Source: a virus
Virus record (IMG/VR): IMGVR_UViG_3300017917_004268
Coordinates: 1 to 35,997 of that record
Reading direction: 5' to 3' (one strand)
DNA: 35,997 nucleotides
Shown: one piece after another, positions 20,935-29,298 of the stretch
How positions within the stretch are numbered: the stretch's first letter is position 1
Layout of the letters: each line of letters starts with the position of its first letter
Program-made: the position numbers and the translations under genes
Notes under the pieces: generated by a model
What the model saw: only the letters and a program-made list of their open reading frames with translations
The model's database searches: none
Told to the model about the DNA's origin: nothing

Positions 20935-21064
20935 TTGCTTTTGCTCCTCTATATCCTGTCTTTTTTTTGTTCATACTTCCAGGCATATGAAATCCACCCT
21001 TATTTGGCACACCTGCACGTCTTTTTTCCAAAGCCTTTAAAATTTTATCGTGATGCTTTCCCAT
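20921..21064 (-). CDS. Small basic protein (47 aa)
   Basis: A 47-codon frame encodes a Lys/Arg-rich peptide (MGKHHDKILKALEKRRAGVP at the start, with NKGGFHMPGSMNKKKTGYRG later). It has no hydrophobic core, so it is probably unstructured until bound to nucleic acid or a partner. It starts 1 nt after the stop of the kinase-like gene and overlaps the nuclease gene by 14 nt. No family recognised. Confidence 0.55.
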   Translation of the reverse strand: MGKHHDKILKALEKRRAGVPNKGGFHMPGSMNKKKTGYRGAKANGNK

Positions 21065-21748
21065 TTAATCTCCTATTTTATTTATATCAAAATCGCTGTT
21101 ATCATTATAAACTATGTTTGTGATATTAGGCAATTTTATTATTTTTGCATTAGAAATATCTTTGCTAATCAATCTAGATATTTGATCAAAATGCAACAAA
21201 TCGTTTTCAGTCATGCCAGATACATGTTTTACTCCAATAACTACTTGAGAAGCCTTTTTACTAGCATTATTATAATCTTCTATATTTGTTTTATGCCAAG
21301 GTTGATATCTATTAACCATCAACGCTGTGTCTATTTTCCAATCAAAAAGATTAAACTTTCTTACTACGTTAATTGCTCTTGTTGGAAGGGCATCTGAATG
21401 CTCATCTCCAACAATATCTATTTTATGATCAAATCTTTTTGGATCTTCCCATGCAAGATTATTTAAATTTTTTACAGTATCTACCCAAATCACTATATCT
21501 GCTTTTCCAAAAACTTGTCTATGTTGTTCTAAGTTAAATACAGAATCAACAATAACTGGCTTATCCTGTGTTTGCTCTAATGTTCTTGCCAATATACCAA
21601 GTTTATAATAATATTGCATTTCTGATATACCACTAAAAACATTTGTATATCTTTCTTTATCTAAATGCAAACCATTAATTCTATCTTTTACGGCATCAGC
21701 AATTTGAGTTGCCCCACTTCCTGGCAAACCCATAAAAACTATAATCAT
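21065..21748 (-). CDS. Fused kinase-like and nucleotidyltransferase-like protein with degenerate active sites
   Basis: This is a 227-aa two-domain protein. Residues 1-100 look like an APS-kinase-type P-loop NTPase, but the Walker A motif reads GLPGSGAT, with alanine in place of the essential lysine (residue 13). Residues about 135-227 look like a sulfurylase/NMNAT-type nucleotidyltransferase: MVNRYQPWHKTN should be R-x-Q-P-x-H-x-G-H but lacks the second glycine and histidine, and it ends with the family's LPNITNIVYN. Phage proteins with this fusion are usually called adenylylsulfate kinase/cytidylyltransferase-like. Both sites look unable to work as in the parent enzymes. It overlaps the next gene by 4 nt. 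Confidence 0.72.
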   Translation of the reverse strand: MIIVFMGLPGSGATQIADAVKDRINGLHLDKERYTNVFSGISEMQYYYKLGILARTLEQTQDKPVIVDSVFNLEQHRQVFGKADIVIWVDTVKNLNNLAWEDPKRFDHKIDIVGDEHSDALPTRAINVVRKFNLFDWKIDTALMVNRYQPWHKTNIEDYNNASKKASQVVIGVKHVSGMTENDLLHFDQISRLISKDISNAKIIKLPNITNIVYNDNSDFDINKIGD

Positions 21749-22230
21749 CTATTTTTCCATACTTCAAGAATTTTACCAAACATAGATCTAGCATCTCCAT
21801 CTTCAATAGTAATTCTTAAATCGTACTCGCTTTCATCTGGTTCTTCCCATTTAAAATCAGAGGGAGCATTCATAGGTGGTTCTGGAATAACAGAATCTTC
21901 TACCTTTATAGTATCAACCCAAACAGTAAATACATCTATATCTACATCTATTTTTGCATCTTCATCAAATAACCTTGATTGACCATCTGCAAATTGATTA
22001 CGTGCTTCTTTTGTAGGAAAATAACCACTTGGTACGTATATCTTTACATTATTTCTAAAAGCCACACTTCCTATAGTTCTAAGCCATCTAGCATATGGAG
22101 ACTCAGTGCTGGCTGTGGGCAAAATTCTATCAACACAGTAAAATGCATCGAGTTCATCTCTTAATAAAAGACCAATTTCGTTTCTTGTTTTTGGATCTAA
22201 TCCAAATAATTGTATAATTTGTTTTGACAT
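21745..22230 (-). CDS. Degenerate APS-kinase-like protein (161 aa)
   Basis: The N-terminus SKQIIQLFGLDPKTRNEIGL follows the start of phage APS-kinase-like proteins (I.IFGLPGSGKTTLA), but the whole Walker A loop is replaced by DPKTRN. The later VFTVWVDTIKVEDS and EPPMNAPSDFKWEE, then YDLRITIED, match the C-terminal part of that family (T-V-W-V-D-T-I-K). It is probably a paralogue of the first domain of the following gene, which is also degenerate. Nucleotide phosphorylation is unlikely; it may have become a binding or partner protein. Ribosome site AAAGGA precedes the ATG. Confidence 0.62.
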   Translation of the reverse strand: MSKQIIQLFGLDPKTRNEIGLLLRDELDAFYCVDRILPTASTESPYARWLRTIGSVAFRNNVKIYVPSGYFPTKEARNQFADGQSRLFDEDAKIDVDIDVFTVWVDTIKVEDSVIPEPPMNAPSDFKWEEPDESEYDLRITIEDGDARSMFGKILEVWKNR

Positions 22231-22243
22231 AAAATCCTTTCTT

Positions 22244-22462
22244 TTATTCTATTCTATCACGTTCGTCAATAATTGTTATTGCAAATTTCATTAAATTATC
22301 ATATCCAACTGCATTATCCATGGCCTTATTATAGTGATGGCCACAAAACAAAAGGTCTCCATTGTGTCCTTCAACCTTGACAAATGCCTGTGCACTACAC
22401 CTATCACACCTGTCCTGTAATGTCAATACTCTTGGCTTATCAATTACTATAGATTGTTTCAT
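22244..22462 (-). CDS. DUF7455-type actinobacterial zinc protein
   Basis: This 72-aa protein has the DUF7455-like order: LTLQDRCDRCSAQAFVKVEG (CxxC), then DLLFCGHHYNKAMDN, then an end in DERDRIE. Two cysteines, a third cysteine and two histidines form a probable zinc site. The family is typical of actinobacteria and their phages; function unknown. A TATAAT lies 6 nt before the ATG, so this is a leaderless gene and the first of its unit. Confidence 0.8.
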   Translation of the reverse strand: MKQSIVIDKPRVLTLQDRCDRCSAQAFVKVEGHNGDLLFCGHHYNKAMDNAVGYDNLMKFAITIIDERDRIE

Positions 22463-22468
22463 AATACA

Positions 22469-22474
22469 ATTATA
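22469..22474 (-). promoter_or_regulatory. Leaderless promoter for the DUF7455-type gene
   Basis: On the minus strand a perfect TATAAT is followed by TGTATT and then the ATG at 22462. It lies in the 47-bp gap behind the FmdB-type gene, so it restarts transcription of the downstream operon. Confidence 0.55.
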
Positions 22475-22509
22475 CCTTTGTTTAGTAGTTAACTTATATT
22501 ATATAATTT

Positions 22510-22701
22510 TTATGGTTTTTTGTCAAGCCTTTTGTCTGTTGAATAAAATCCAGATCCATTAAAAATATTATTTACTAAATATTTTCTTGTCAAACTTAAC
22601 AAACACTTCTCACATTTATAGCCAGGATCTGGGTCTAAAATATTTCTAAATTTTGAATATTCTATTCCACAAGATTTGCATATATAATCATATGTTGGCA
22701 T
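22510..22701 (-). CDS. FmdB-type zinc-ribbon protein
   Basis: This 63-aa protein starts MPTYDYICKSCGIEYSKF, the hallmark of FmdB-family putative regulators (MPTYEY.C..CG), with the second knuckle CEKC in GYKCEKCLLSLTRKYL. The C-terminus holds GSGFYSTDKRLD, as in family members (GSGFY.TD). It binds one zinc ion. Its role in phages is unknown. It lies 5 nt after the DUF2061-type gene and is probably translated from the same message. Confidence 0.82.
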   Translation of the reverse strand: MPTYDYICKSCGIEYSKFRNILDPDPGYKCEKCLLSLTRKYLVNNIFNGSGFYSTDKRLDKKP

Positions 22702-22706
22702 AAATA

Positions 22707-22913
22707 TTATTTCTTTCCAAATCTAGCCCAAAGTCTTTCGTGTATAAAATATGCAAATGCTTCCCATGCAATATAAAATAATGCACCAAAACTAGCATAT
22801 TCCCATTCACCAGTAAACACATATATAACACCAGCAATAACTACTAAATGAACTGTTTCCCAACTAAGTGTTTTTGTCAAACTTTTTTTAACGGTTTCAT
22901 TATTTTTTTTCAT
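22707..22913 (-). CDS. DUF2061-type membrane protein
   Basis: This 68-aa protein has a charged N-terminus (KKSLTKTLSWETVHLVV), two hydrophobic segments (HLVVIAGVIYVFTG and SFGALFYIAWEAFAYFI) and the closing FIHERLWARFG. This order matches DUF2061 (K-S-L-x-K-T-x-S-W ... TGEW ... H-E-R-x-W). It is probably a two-span inner-membrane protein. The start overlaps the Gfo/Idh gene by 14 nt. Function unknown. Confidence 0.75.
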   Translation of the reverse strand: MKKNNETVKKSLTKTLSWETVHLVVIAGVIYVFTGEWEYASFGALFYIAWEAFAYFIHERLWARFGKK

Positions 22914-23874
22914 TTATTATCTCCCTTATTTGATCAAAAAGTTGTGCAAATTTAAGAGATTCAGATAAAGGCATTAACCAAGAATCTTCGCCTCTTATTG
23001 CCTTTGCAAATGAATCTAGCATCAATTGATACGGATTGCATGGTGCAAATTCTTCTATAATAATTTTATCATATTTATTTTTAATAGTCAATGAACTATT
23101 CTTATTGTATGAAAAAAAAGCATCATTGTCATTAGTGTAAATTTCTCCATCTGTACCTTTTATGCTCAGTTTATCTACAAAATCAATATTCATTGAAGTC
23201 AATGTTGTTGCTTTGACATCACCAATTGTGTAGGAAGTTTTTAAAGTTTCATCACATCCACCTGGATGCCAAGTCACTTCAGTTGAAATATCTTTAATAG
23301 GTGCAAAATCGGTAATCCACATTGGAGCAACTGTGGAATAAGGTCCTAAATCGTAAAGACTTCCACCACCTAGTTCTGGACTCGTTCTAATTTTATTTTT
23401 ATCTATTAGTCCAGCATACGTACATCTTGCATCAATTTCGGTTATTTTGCCAATAACTCCAGAATCAACAAGTTGTTTGATTCTTACAGTTCTAGGGTGC
23501 CATCTATTCCAACTTGCTTCCATTAGCAATTTTCCTGTTGATTCAGAAACCTTGATTGCTTCCTTTAGTTCTTGAGCATTCATTGCTATTGGTTTTTCAC
23601 ACAAAACATGTTTACCTGCTTGCATTGCTTTTATTGACCATGGAATATGTAAAGAATTTGGCAATGAAATATAAACTGCTTCTACTTTTGGATTATTTAT
23701 TAAATATTCATAACTATTTGTAGTTTCTTTTGTCGGATGCAAATCTATCGCTCTATCAATATCTCTACTGGCAACAATATACAGATCAGCAATATGTGAG
23801 TTTTTAATTGCTGGTGCTAGTGCAGTTTTAGCAATCAATCCTGCACCTATAAATCCAAATTTAACCTTGTTCAT
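22900..23874 (-). CDS. Gfo/Idh/MocA-family oxidoreductase
   Basis: This is a 324-aa NAD(P)-dependent sugar or inositol dehydrogenase-like protein. The Rossmann motif is KFGFIGAGLIAKTALAPAI (residues 4-22), with HVLCEKPIAMNAQEL (about 90-104) holding the EKP signature and the catalytic Lys. The C-terminal beta-sheet domain follows (GGGSLYDLGPYSTVAP, with D-x-G-x-Y). Length is standard. It is the first enzyme gene after the decoration glycosyltransferases and could oxidise a UDP-sugar or the sugar made by the NTP transferase. It starts directly after the stop of the glycosyltransferase gene (TGATATG). Confidence 0.9.
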   Translation of the reverse strand: MNKVKFGFIGAGLIAKTALAPAIKNSHIADLYIVASRDIDRAIDLHPTKETTNSYEYLINNPKVEAVYISLPNSLHIPWSIKAMQAGKHVLCEKPIAMNAQELKEAIKVSESTGKLLMEASWNRWHPRTVRIKQLVDSGVIGKITEIDARCTYAGLIDKNKIRTSPELGGGSLYDLGPYSTVAPMWITDFAPIKDISTEVTWHPGGCDETLKTSYTIGDVKATTLTSMNIDFVDKLSIKGTDGEIYTNDNDAFFSYNKNSSLTIKNKYDKIIIEEFAPCNPYQLMLDSFAKAIRGEDSWLMPLSESLKFAQLFDQIREIINEKK

Positions 23875-23875
23875 A

Positions 23876-24835
23876 TCAAGAATATGTTTTACTGTTTAAT
23901 ACTGATCTTCTTATGTTCCAATATTCTTGTTCCATGCCTATTTCATTATAAAAATCTACAATACTTCTTTTATAATTTAAAAAATTAAAATATTTATTTT
24001 TGCCCATTATCATTAATTTTTTAACTTCTTTAGTCATTTCTTCGTCGTCAAAAATCCATATTCTAGACCAGTGATTTGGATTGTTTCGATCCGTTCCAAC
24101 AAACTTCCACCACTTTTCATCATATGGAAACGAATACTTAACATCATTTCCTGCATAATGAACTATTGCATCTGCATATGGGGCAACAACATCATATCCC
24201 TGACAATATACTGCAATGGATTGTTCTGGTTCTTCAAAAGGAAATCTATGGTATCCAGGAAATTGTATTGCTTTAATATCAGAGCACTTTGCAAAAATGA
24301 AATTGCAGGATATATAATAGTTTTTAAAATACTTATCATTAACCTTGTCTTTGTTTGGTATAAAATCAAATTCTACTATCTCTCCATGTATATCTAATTC
24401 ATCAAAATTACCACTTAAAAACCATTTAGTTTTCCAATTTTTTCTTTCTTGAACTATTGCTGTAGCCTGTCTAGATATAATTCTTTTTTCATTATTTTTT
24501 GTTAATTCTTCTATGTCATCTATTAAAGTAGTGTCCCAATTAAGTTCAAAATCTGCATGAGCATCTATACCTAAAAAGTACTGCTCGTCTTCTATTAGAC
24601 CCCTTATAGCCTCTCTAATGCCAACTATTCCTGGCATACCTTCTGCTATATCTCTATCTCTAACTATTTTTATAATATTATCAAACTTAGAAAAATCTGG
24701 CTCTTTTTCATAATTTAAACCAAGACCAAATACTATATTTTCTGGATAATATGCAGTATCTAAAAGGTGTTCCATTGTTTCTACTAAATGCGTATCTTCC
24801 CATGCTGGTATTGATACAAATATTTTTTTATTCAC
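23876..24835 (-). CDS. Glycosyltransferase, GlcNAc-transferase (Skp1 GnT-like) type
   Basis: This is a 319-aa protein with the start IFVSIPAWEDTHLVETMEHL, like GlcNAc transferases of the PF11397 type (V-S-I-P-S-x-R-D). YFLGIDAHADFELNWDTTLI holds the D-x-H metal site, and the later PFEEPEQSIAVYCQGYDVVAP fits the acceptor/lid region. Members of that family add GlcNAc to hydroxyproline in Skp1, which is notable beside so many hydroxylases. The true start is GTG at 24835, overlapping the carbamoyltransferase stop as GTGA; a longer frame to 24868 runs inside that gene. Confidence 0.75.
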   Translation of the reverse strand: MNKKIFVSIPAWEDTHLVETMEHLLDTAYYPENIVFGLGLNYEKEPDFSKFDNIIKIVRDRDIAEGMPGIVGIREAIRGLIEDEQYFLGIDAHADFELNWDTTLIDDIEELTKNNEKRIISRQATAIVQERKNWKTKWFLSGNFDELDIHGEIVEFDFIPNKDKVNDKYFKNYYISCNFIFAKCSDIKAIQFPGYHRFPFEEPEQSIAVYCQGYDVVAPYADAIVHYAGNDVKYSFPYDEKWWKFVGTDRNNPNHWSRIWIFDDEEMTKEVKKLMIMGKNKYFNFLNYKRSIVDFYNEIGMEQEYWNIRRSVLNSKTYS

Positions 24836-26274
24836 GATATTATTTCCGATCCATATTCTTTTTGCCAATTAATTATATCACTCTCATCATTTAGCAATGG
24901 TTGACCTTTAATATTTAAACTAGTATTAAGTAATACTGGAACCCCAGACATTTTTTTCCATCTTCCTAGCAAATCATATAAACCTGGATGTTGATTTTTA
25001 TTAACAGTTTGAACTCTTGATGTACCGTCTTCGTGTACAACAGCAGGAATTAAGTCTGGCTTTAAACACTTAACGGCATACTGCATGTATGGGCTAGTGA
25101 AGTCCATATCAAACCACTGTTTAGCATATTCCTCCATAACTACTGGTGCAAATGGTCTAAACAACTCTCTTTTTTTAATTAAATTAACTTTATCTTTTAT
25201 ATTCTTGTCTCTAGGATCTGCAAGAATACTTCTATTTCCTAATGCTCTTGGTCCGTACTCTGCTCTTCCGTATGCAACTGGTGCTATACCATCTTTAACT
25301 AATTTATCTAGTATGCTAAAAACTGGATAATTATGGTTTAAATTTAAATCATATCCAAGATATGGTGTTTCAAATTTAACATGTTTTCCATATAATGCTG
25401 CGGCAGCACCAAGGGAACTACCAGCATCTCCAGGATTAGGCATGATCCATATATCATCAAATATATCCCATAACTTTGTATTTGCAGAACAATTCAAGGC
25501 ACAGCCACCCATAAAAACAAGATTCTTTTTTCCAGTATGTTTTTTAGCAATATTCATAAACTCTAAAAGTCTTTTTTCGTATACATGTTGAACTGCAGCA
25601 GCAATATCAAATTTATCTTGCTGAATTAATTCAGGAAATTTCCAATCATATATACCTTTATGAAAGTTATATTTTTGTATTGATACCGCTGGAAAATACT
25701 TTTCTACAATCTCTCCGTACTTTATATGGTTTCCATATGCAGCCATACCCATCATAATATATTCTTCTTCATTTGGTTTTAAGCCAAGTAATTGTGTAAA
25801 AGCAGAATAAAATAAACCAAAACTATATGGATAATTTAATTTATAAGATAGACTAATTTTGCTTCCTTTGCCAACCCAAACACTAGATGTAGTAAATTCT
25901 CCTATTGCGTCTAATACAACTATTACTGCATCATCAAATTTGCTCGTATAATAACCTGCTGCTGCATGAGAATAATGATGTGAAAAATTTTTTCTAGGTA
26001 TTTTATTTAAATGTGTATACTCAAAAAATGGTTTGTCTCCACCAAAACCACCATGCCTAAAGATTCTATATTTTTTTAATAATGGTTTTTCGTAATATGC
26101 AATTTTGTCAGGTACTCCATATTGCAAAGCCTCATTAATAATATCCATATTGTTAAACCAAGAATTTTTTACTTTGCTATATCTTTCAGCATGTGCAGCA
26201 AATAAAATTTTATCATTTTCAATTAAGGATATTGATGCATCATGAGTTGTTTCATTAATTCCCATTATTAGCAT
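24832..26274 (-). CDS. NodU/CmcH-type carbamoyltransferase
   Basis: This is a 480-aa protein of the NodU/CmcH O-carbamoyltransferase family, which uses carbamoyl phosphate and ATP to carbamoylate a sugar or antibiotic hydroxyl. Motifs: GINETTHDASISLIEND (start), FSHHYSHAAAGYYTS (metal-binding HHxxH region), VVLDAIGEFTTSSVW, FMGGCALNCSANTKLW and the C-terminal GRAEYGPRALGNRSILADPR. Typical members are longer (about 550-600 aa); this one lacks part of the C-terminal tail. It overlaps the SGNH gene by 20 nt (11 nt if the later ATG is used) and the glycosyltransferase by 4 nt. It is a strong sign of glycan or small-molecule decoration. Confidence 0.9.
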   Translation of the reverse strand: MLIMGINETTHDASISLIENDKILFAAHAERYSKVKNSWFNNMDIINEALQYGVPDKIAYYEKPLLKKYRIFRHGGFGGDKPFFEYTHLNKIPRKNFSHHYSHAAAGYYTSKFDDAVIVVLDAIGEFTTSSVWVGKGSKISLSYKLNYPYSFGLFYSAFTQLLGLKPNEEEYIMMGMAAYGNHIKYGEIVEKYFPAVSIQKYNFHKGIYDWKFPELIQQDKFDIAAAVQHVYEKRLLEFMNIAKKHTGKKNLVFMGGCALNCSANTKLWDIFDDIWIMPNPGDAGSSLGAAAALYGKHVKFETPYLGYDLNLNHNYPVFSILDKLVKDGIAPVAYGRAEYGPRALGNRSILADPRDKNIKDKVNLIKKRELFRPFAPVVMEEYAKQWFDMDFTSPYMQYAVKCLKPDLIPAVVHEDGTSRVQTVNKNQHPGLYDLLGRWKKMSGVPVLLNTSLNIKGQPLLNDESDIINWQKEYGSEIIS

Positions 26275-27079
26275 TGACTTGCTCCATCCTATTTAAAAAT
26301 TCCATATACCAGGCATAGTGTGCTGCTTCGCTTGGATGACTTCCATCAATTCCTACAATTGTCATAAAAGGTTTAACATCTTTTATATATTGAAAAGTAT
26401 TGTTAGCAAATCTTTTATGATCTATTTGATAATATGTATCAAAAGAATCTAGCATACTTTTATGCATTTTAATTTCGTAGTCTTTTATGTCTAAATAAAT
26501 AAAATCCGTTACTCCTGGAGTAGTGTCTACCCAAGAGGTTGTAATTAGTTTTATATTTTTATTTTTACAATAGTTTTCTAATATACTATATAAATTATAC
26601 AAAAATATATCTACTATTTCTCCATTCCCCTGACTAATGTTAAATTTGTTCCAATCTCTACCATAATTAGAAAAAAGAATAAAAATATAGTTTGGATCAG
26701 AGTATTTTGCAATATATTTAAAAACATTTAAAAGTATTTCTATTGGTGAACCACCAGATAAACTCACGTTAAAGTATCCACTACACTTTTCTTTTTGACT
26801 AATATTGTTATATAGTTTATAGGACCAAGTATTTTTTATGTTATCTACCCCACAACCTGCTGTAATAGAGCATCCTGCAAACAAAAAATGTTTTTGGCTA
26901 TGATGAACTTTTGTAAAAGGATCACTAAAATAATATTTATAGTTATTTGAATTTTTATCTGAATTTAAAAATGGTCCAAGTATATCACTATCTTTTGTTA
27001 ATAAATATTGAAAATTTTTAGGATTATCTAATTTTTGTTTTTTAATTATTTCTTTATATCTTTCTAAATTATCATTCAT
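26255..27079 (-). CDS. SGNH/GDSL-like hydrolase or acyltransferase, copy 1
   Basis: This is a 274-aa protein with an SGNH-type fold: FLFAGCSITAGCGVDN (nucleophile Ser71), YFNVSLSGGSPIE (Gly block), YIFILFSNYGRDW (Asn block) and GIDGSHPSEAAHYAW with Asp245 and His248. Related proteins remove or add acetyl groups on glycans. It overlaps the carbamoyltransferase, so it probably acts on the same substrate. It shares its overall plan with the gene at 27148-28005. No signal peptide. Confidence 0.78.
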   Translation of the reverse strand: MNDNLERYKEIIKKQKLDNPKNFQYLLTKDSDILGPFLNSDKNSNNYKYYFSDPFTKVHHSQKHFLFAGCSITAGCGVDNIKNTWSYKLYNNISQKEKCSGYFNVSLSGGSPIEILLNVFKYIAKYSDPNYIFILFSNYGRDWNKFNISQGNGEIVDIFLYNLYSILENYCKNKNIKLITTSWVDTTPGVTDFIYLDIKDYEIKMHKSMLDSFDTYYQIDHKRFANNTFQYIKDVKPFMTIVGIDGSHPSEAAHYAWYMEFLNRMEQVNANNGN

Positions 27080-27147
27080 ATTAGTAAATAAAATCTCTTT
27101 TTTTAAAATGTTTTTTATTTTTTCTAAGCCAAAACCAAAACTTAATC

Positions 27148-28005
27148 TTATATATTATTTTTTTCATTTATATACCTTTCGTAAAAGTATTCACTCCATG
27201 CATAATGAAAAGCAAGTCCGTGATGATTGCTGTCATCAATAGTTTTCATTAAACCATCTACATCTTTATTTTTTACACTAAAATCATAAACATCTTTATA
27301 TATTTTTGCAACTCTTATATTTTTAAAAGTACTTGTATTTTTTTCTAAAAGGCTAAATCCTTCAAATGCATCACGAATACCTAATTCAAAAAACGGATCT
27401 TCTTGCGACGGAACAATCATGCCATTATCATCAGTCAACTTAAAGTTATCGTTTCCAAGCATAAGCCAAGAACTTGATATAAGTGTTATATTATTAGAAA
27501 TACAGTAGTCCTCTAGTTGTTTATAATGCTCAATAATAAAATCATTTAGCCATATTTTTGGGTTTTTAATATATACATGATCTCTTTCAAAATTTGGTAA
27601 AAATAAAAATATTACATCTGGTTTAGAAAATTTTCTTATATATCTATATATATTTACAATTATTTCAAAAATAGTGGCACCTTCTACTCCAAGATTAAAA
27701 TATCCACTACAAGACTCTTTTGTTAAAATTTTATTGTATAAAAGATAACTCCAAACATCTTCATATCTATTACCTGTTCCAAAAGTATTAGAACATCCAG
27801 CAAACAAAATATGCTTTGAGTCATGATCTTTTATAAAATTTTCAGATCTAAAATTATCATTATTTAATACATAAGAAATTCTTGAATCTTTATTTTCCCA
27901 CTCAGTTTTTGATATTAAAAAATTATTAAAATTGTTATGAAAATAATTAGCATAGTATTCAAAGTATTCTTTATCATCAATATATTGTTTATCTTTGTCA
28001 AACAT
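27148..28005 (-). CDS. SGNH/GDSL-like hydrolase or acyltransferase, copy 2
   Basis: This is a 285-aa paralogue of the gene at 26255-27079. ILFAGCSNTFGTGNRYEDVW holds nucleophile Ser72; YFNLGVEGATIFEI and VIFLFLPNFERDH hold the Gly and Asn blocks; and DDSNHHGLAFHYAW holds Asp258 and His261. The 68-bp gap between the two copies is AT-rich with no feature. Duplication suggests two steps, such as two different acyl positions, or a heterodimer. Very AT-rich and rich in Asn, Lys and Ile. Confidence 0.76.
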   Translation of the reverse strand: MFDKDKQYIDDKEYFEYYANYFHNNFNNFLISKTEWENKDSRISYVLNNDNFRSENFIKDHDSKHILFAGCSNTFGTGNRYEDVWSYLLYNKILTKESCSGYFNLGVEGATIFEIIVNIYRYIRKFSKPDVIFLFLPNFERDHVYIKNPKIWLNDFIIEHYKQLEDYCISNNITLISSSWLMLGNDNFKLTDDNGMIVPSQEDPFFELGIRDAFEGFSLLEKNTSTFKNIRVAKIYKDVYDFSVKNKDVDGLMKTIDDSNHHGLAFHYAWSEYFYERYINEKNNI

Positions 28006-28009
28006 AATA

Positions 28010-28684
28010 TTATTCTTGTCCAGTAGAACTTCTTATCATGTCTGATGGAACATTATGAAACCAGGTAGGAACTGCATATCTTGGTCCTTTGAGTACTGGG
28101 GCAACTTCATGAATATATAGAAAATTAGAAGGAAAAAATAAAACACTACCAGCCTGTGGTTTTATAGTTATATTAGATTGTCTAAATGTTATTTCTCCAC
28201 CTGCATAGTCATCATTTAAATACAATAAAACAGATAATACTCTAGTGCTTACTCCTTGATCTTGGTGTGGTGGCAAATGACCAGTTTTGTCATATCTCAG
28301 TAAGTTTGTAGTTTGTTCTTTTGCTTTAATATTTCTTGATGCAAAGGGATATAGTTTTGTTGAATAATGAAATAGTGCTTGGTCAATTGCTCCATGTATT
28401 CTACTAGATATATTTCTTTGTTCATCCCTAAATGCATCTTCGTCTAATATTTGAGGCATAGTGGGAATAAATTTTTGCCAGCAAAAAATTTCTTTTGTTT
28501 TAGAACTTTCGTTTACCCAAGGCAACCATTTTTCAACAACTGTTCTAGACTTTGTTTGATCATCGCTATTTAAAAATCTTTCATCTAAATCTTCTATATT
28601 TTTAATAATTTGTTCGGTATTTTTTACAATGTTTTTATAGTATACCAATCCTAAATCTAATACCTCATAATCTATTGAACTCAC
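28010..28684 (-). CDS. 2OG-Fe(II) oxygenase, copy 6
   Basis: This is a 224-aa dioxygenase with iron ligands His140, Asp142 (PPHQDQG) and His192 (IHEV), and Arg202. YLNDDYAGGEITFRQSNITI gives the core strands. The long N-terminus (about 125 residues) includes FCWQKFIPTMPQILDEDAF and is unlike copies 1-5, so it may have its own substrate-binding part. GTG start; it overlaps copy 7, encoded upstream, by 20 nt. Together they form a second oxygenase pair, this one inside the decoration cluster. Confidence 0.85.
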   Translation of the reverse strand: MSSIDYEVLDLGLVYYKNIVKNTEQIIKNIEDLDERFLNSDDQTKSRTVVEKWLPWVNESSKTKEIFCWQKFIPTMPQILDEDAFRDEQRNISSRIHGAIDQALFHYSTKLYPFASRNIKAKEQTTNLLRYDKTGHLPPHQDQGVSTRVLSVLLYLNDDYAGGEITFRQSNITIKPQAGSVLFFPSNFLYIHEVAPVLKGPRYAVPTWFHNVPSDMIRSSTGQE

Positions 28685-29291
28685 GCTCTTCAGCCTCTCT
28701 TTCTAGTGGATATTCTTGTGCTTGCCATATTGGATTTTTATCTTCTCCTAAAAAATCTGGATCTGCATGTTGGGGAAGAGATGTATGCATATATAATGCA
28801 GTATATCTATGACCTTCTGTTACCTCTGTAATTCCGTGAATATATTCTGTTCCAGAACTTGGAAAAAATACCGCAGAATATTTTTTAGGCTGGTAAACAA
28901 AATCTTGGTTTGGAAAAAATATTTGACCACCCTGATATTCTGGAACCTCATTTAAATATATAACAGTACTAAATTCTATAAATGGCTCTGGACCCTGAGC
29001 ATCTAGATGCAGGCCACCCCTTGTTCCCTTGATCCAATGAGAACCAAAACCTTTAAAAACATAGATTGGATTTACAAAACCATTTAATGCTCTATGCATC
29101 TCATTAGACTTATGCCCATATTTTATTAATATGTCCATCACTATTTTGTTATACGGTAGAGATGTTCCACCATATCTTTCTTTATAGTATTCTGGATATG
29201 GGTTAATTTGAGATGGGTAGTGCTGTTCTTTTATTAAGGTAGCAGCATCTTCAGGGCTAATAAAATTTTCTACCACGGTAATTCTATGCAC
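28665..29291 (-). CDS. 2OG-Fe(II) oxygenase, copy 7
   Basis: This is a 208-aa dioxygenase with iron ligands His95, Asp97 (GLHLDAQG) and His152 (YIHGI), and Arg162. STVIYLNEVPEYQGGQIFFP gives the jelly-roll strands. The N-terminal phrase MHRITVVENFISPEDAATLI is the typical P4H lead-in. It starts with GTG, has a Shine-Dalgarno AGAAAGG 7 nt upstream, and an extended -10 just before that, so it is the first gene of a unit running to the SGNH genes. Confidence 0.86.
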   Translation of the reverse strand: MHRITVVENFISPEDAATLIKEQHYPSQINPYPEYYKERYGGTSLPYNKIVMDILIKYGHKSNEMHRALNGFVNPIYVFKGFGSHWIKGTRGGLHLDAQGPEPFIEFSTVIYLNEVPEYQGGQIFFPNQDFVYQPKKYSAVFFPSSGTEYIHGITEVTEGHRYTALYMHTSLPQHADPDFLGEDKNPIWQAQEYPLEREAEEREFNRL

Positions 29292-29298
29292 AGTTTTG

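Noticed and set aside
24071-24397. 108-codon frame opposite the glycosyltransferase
   Set aside because: Hydrophobic, Ile/Cys-rich translation typical of an antisense shadow in AT-rich DNA; no start signal.
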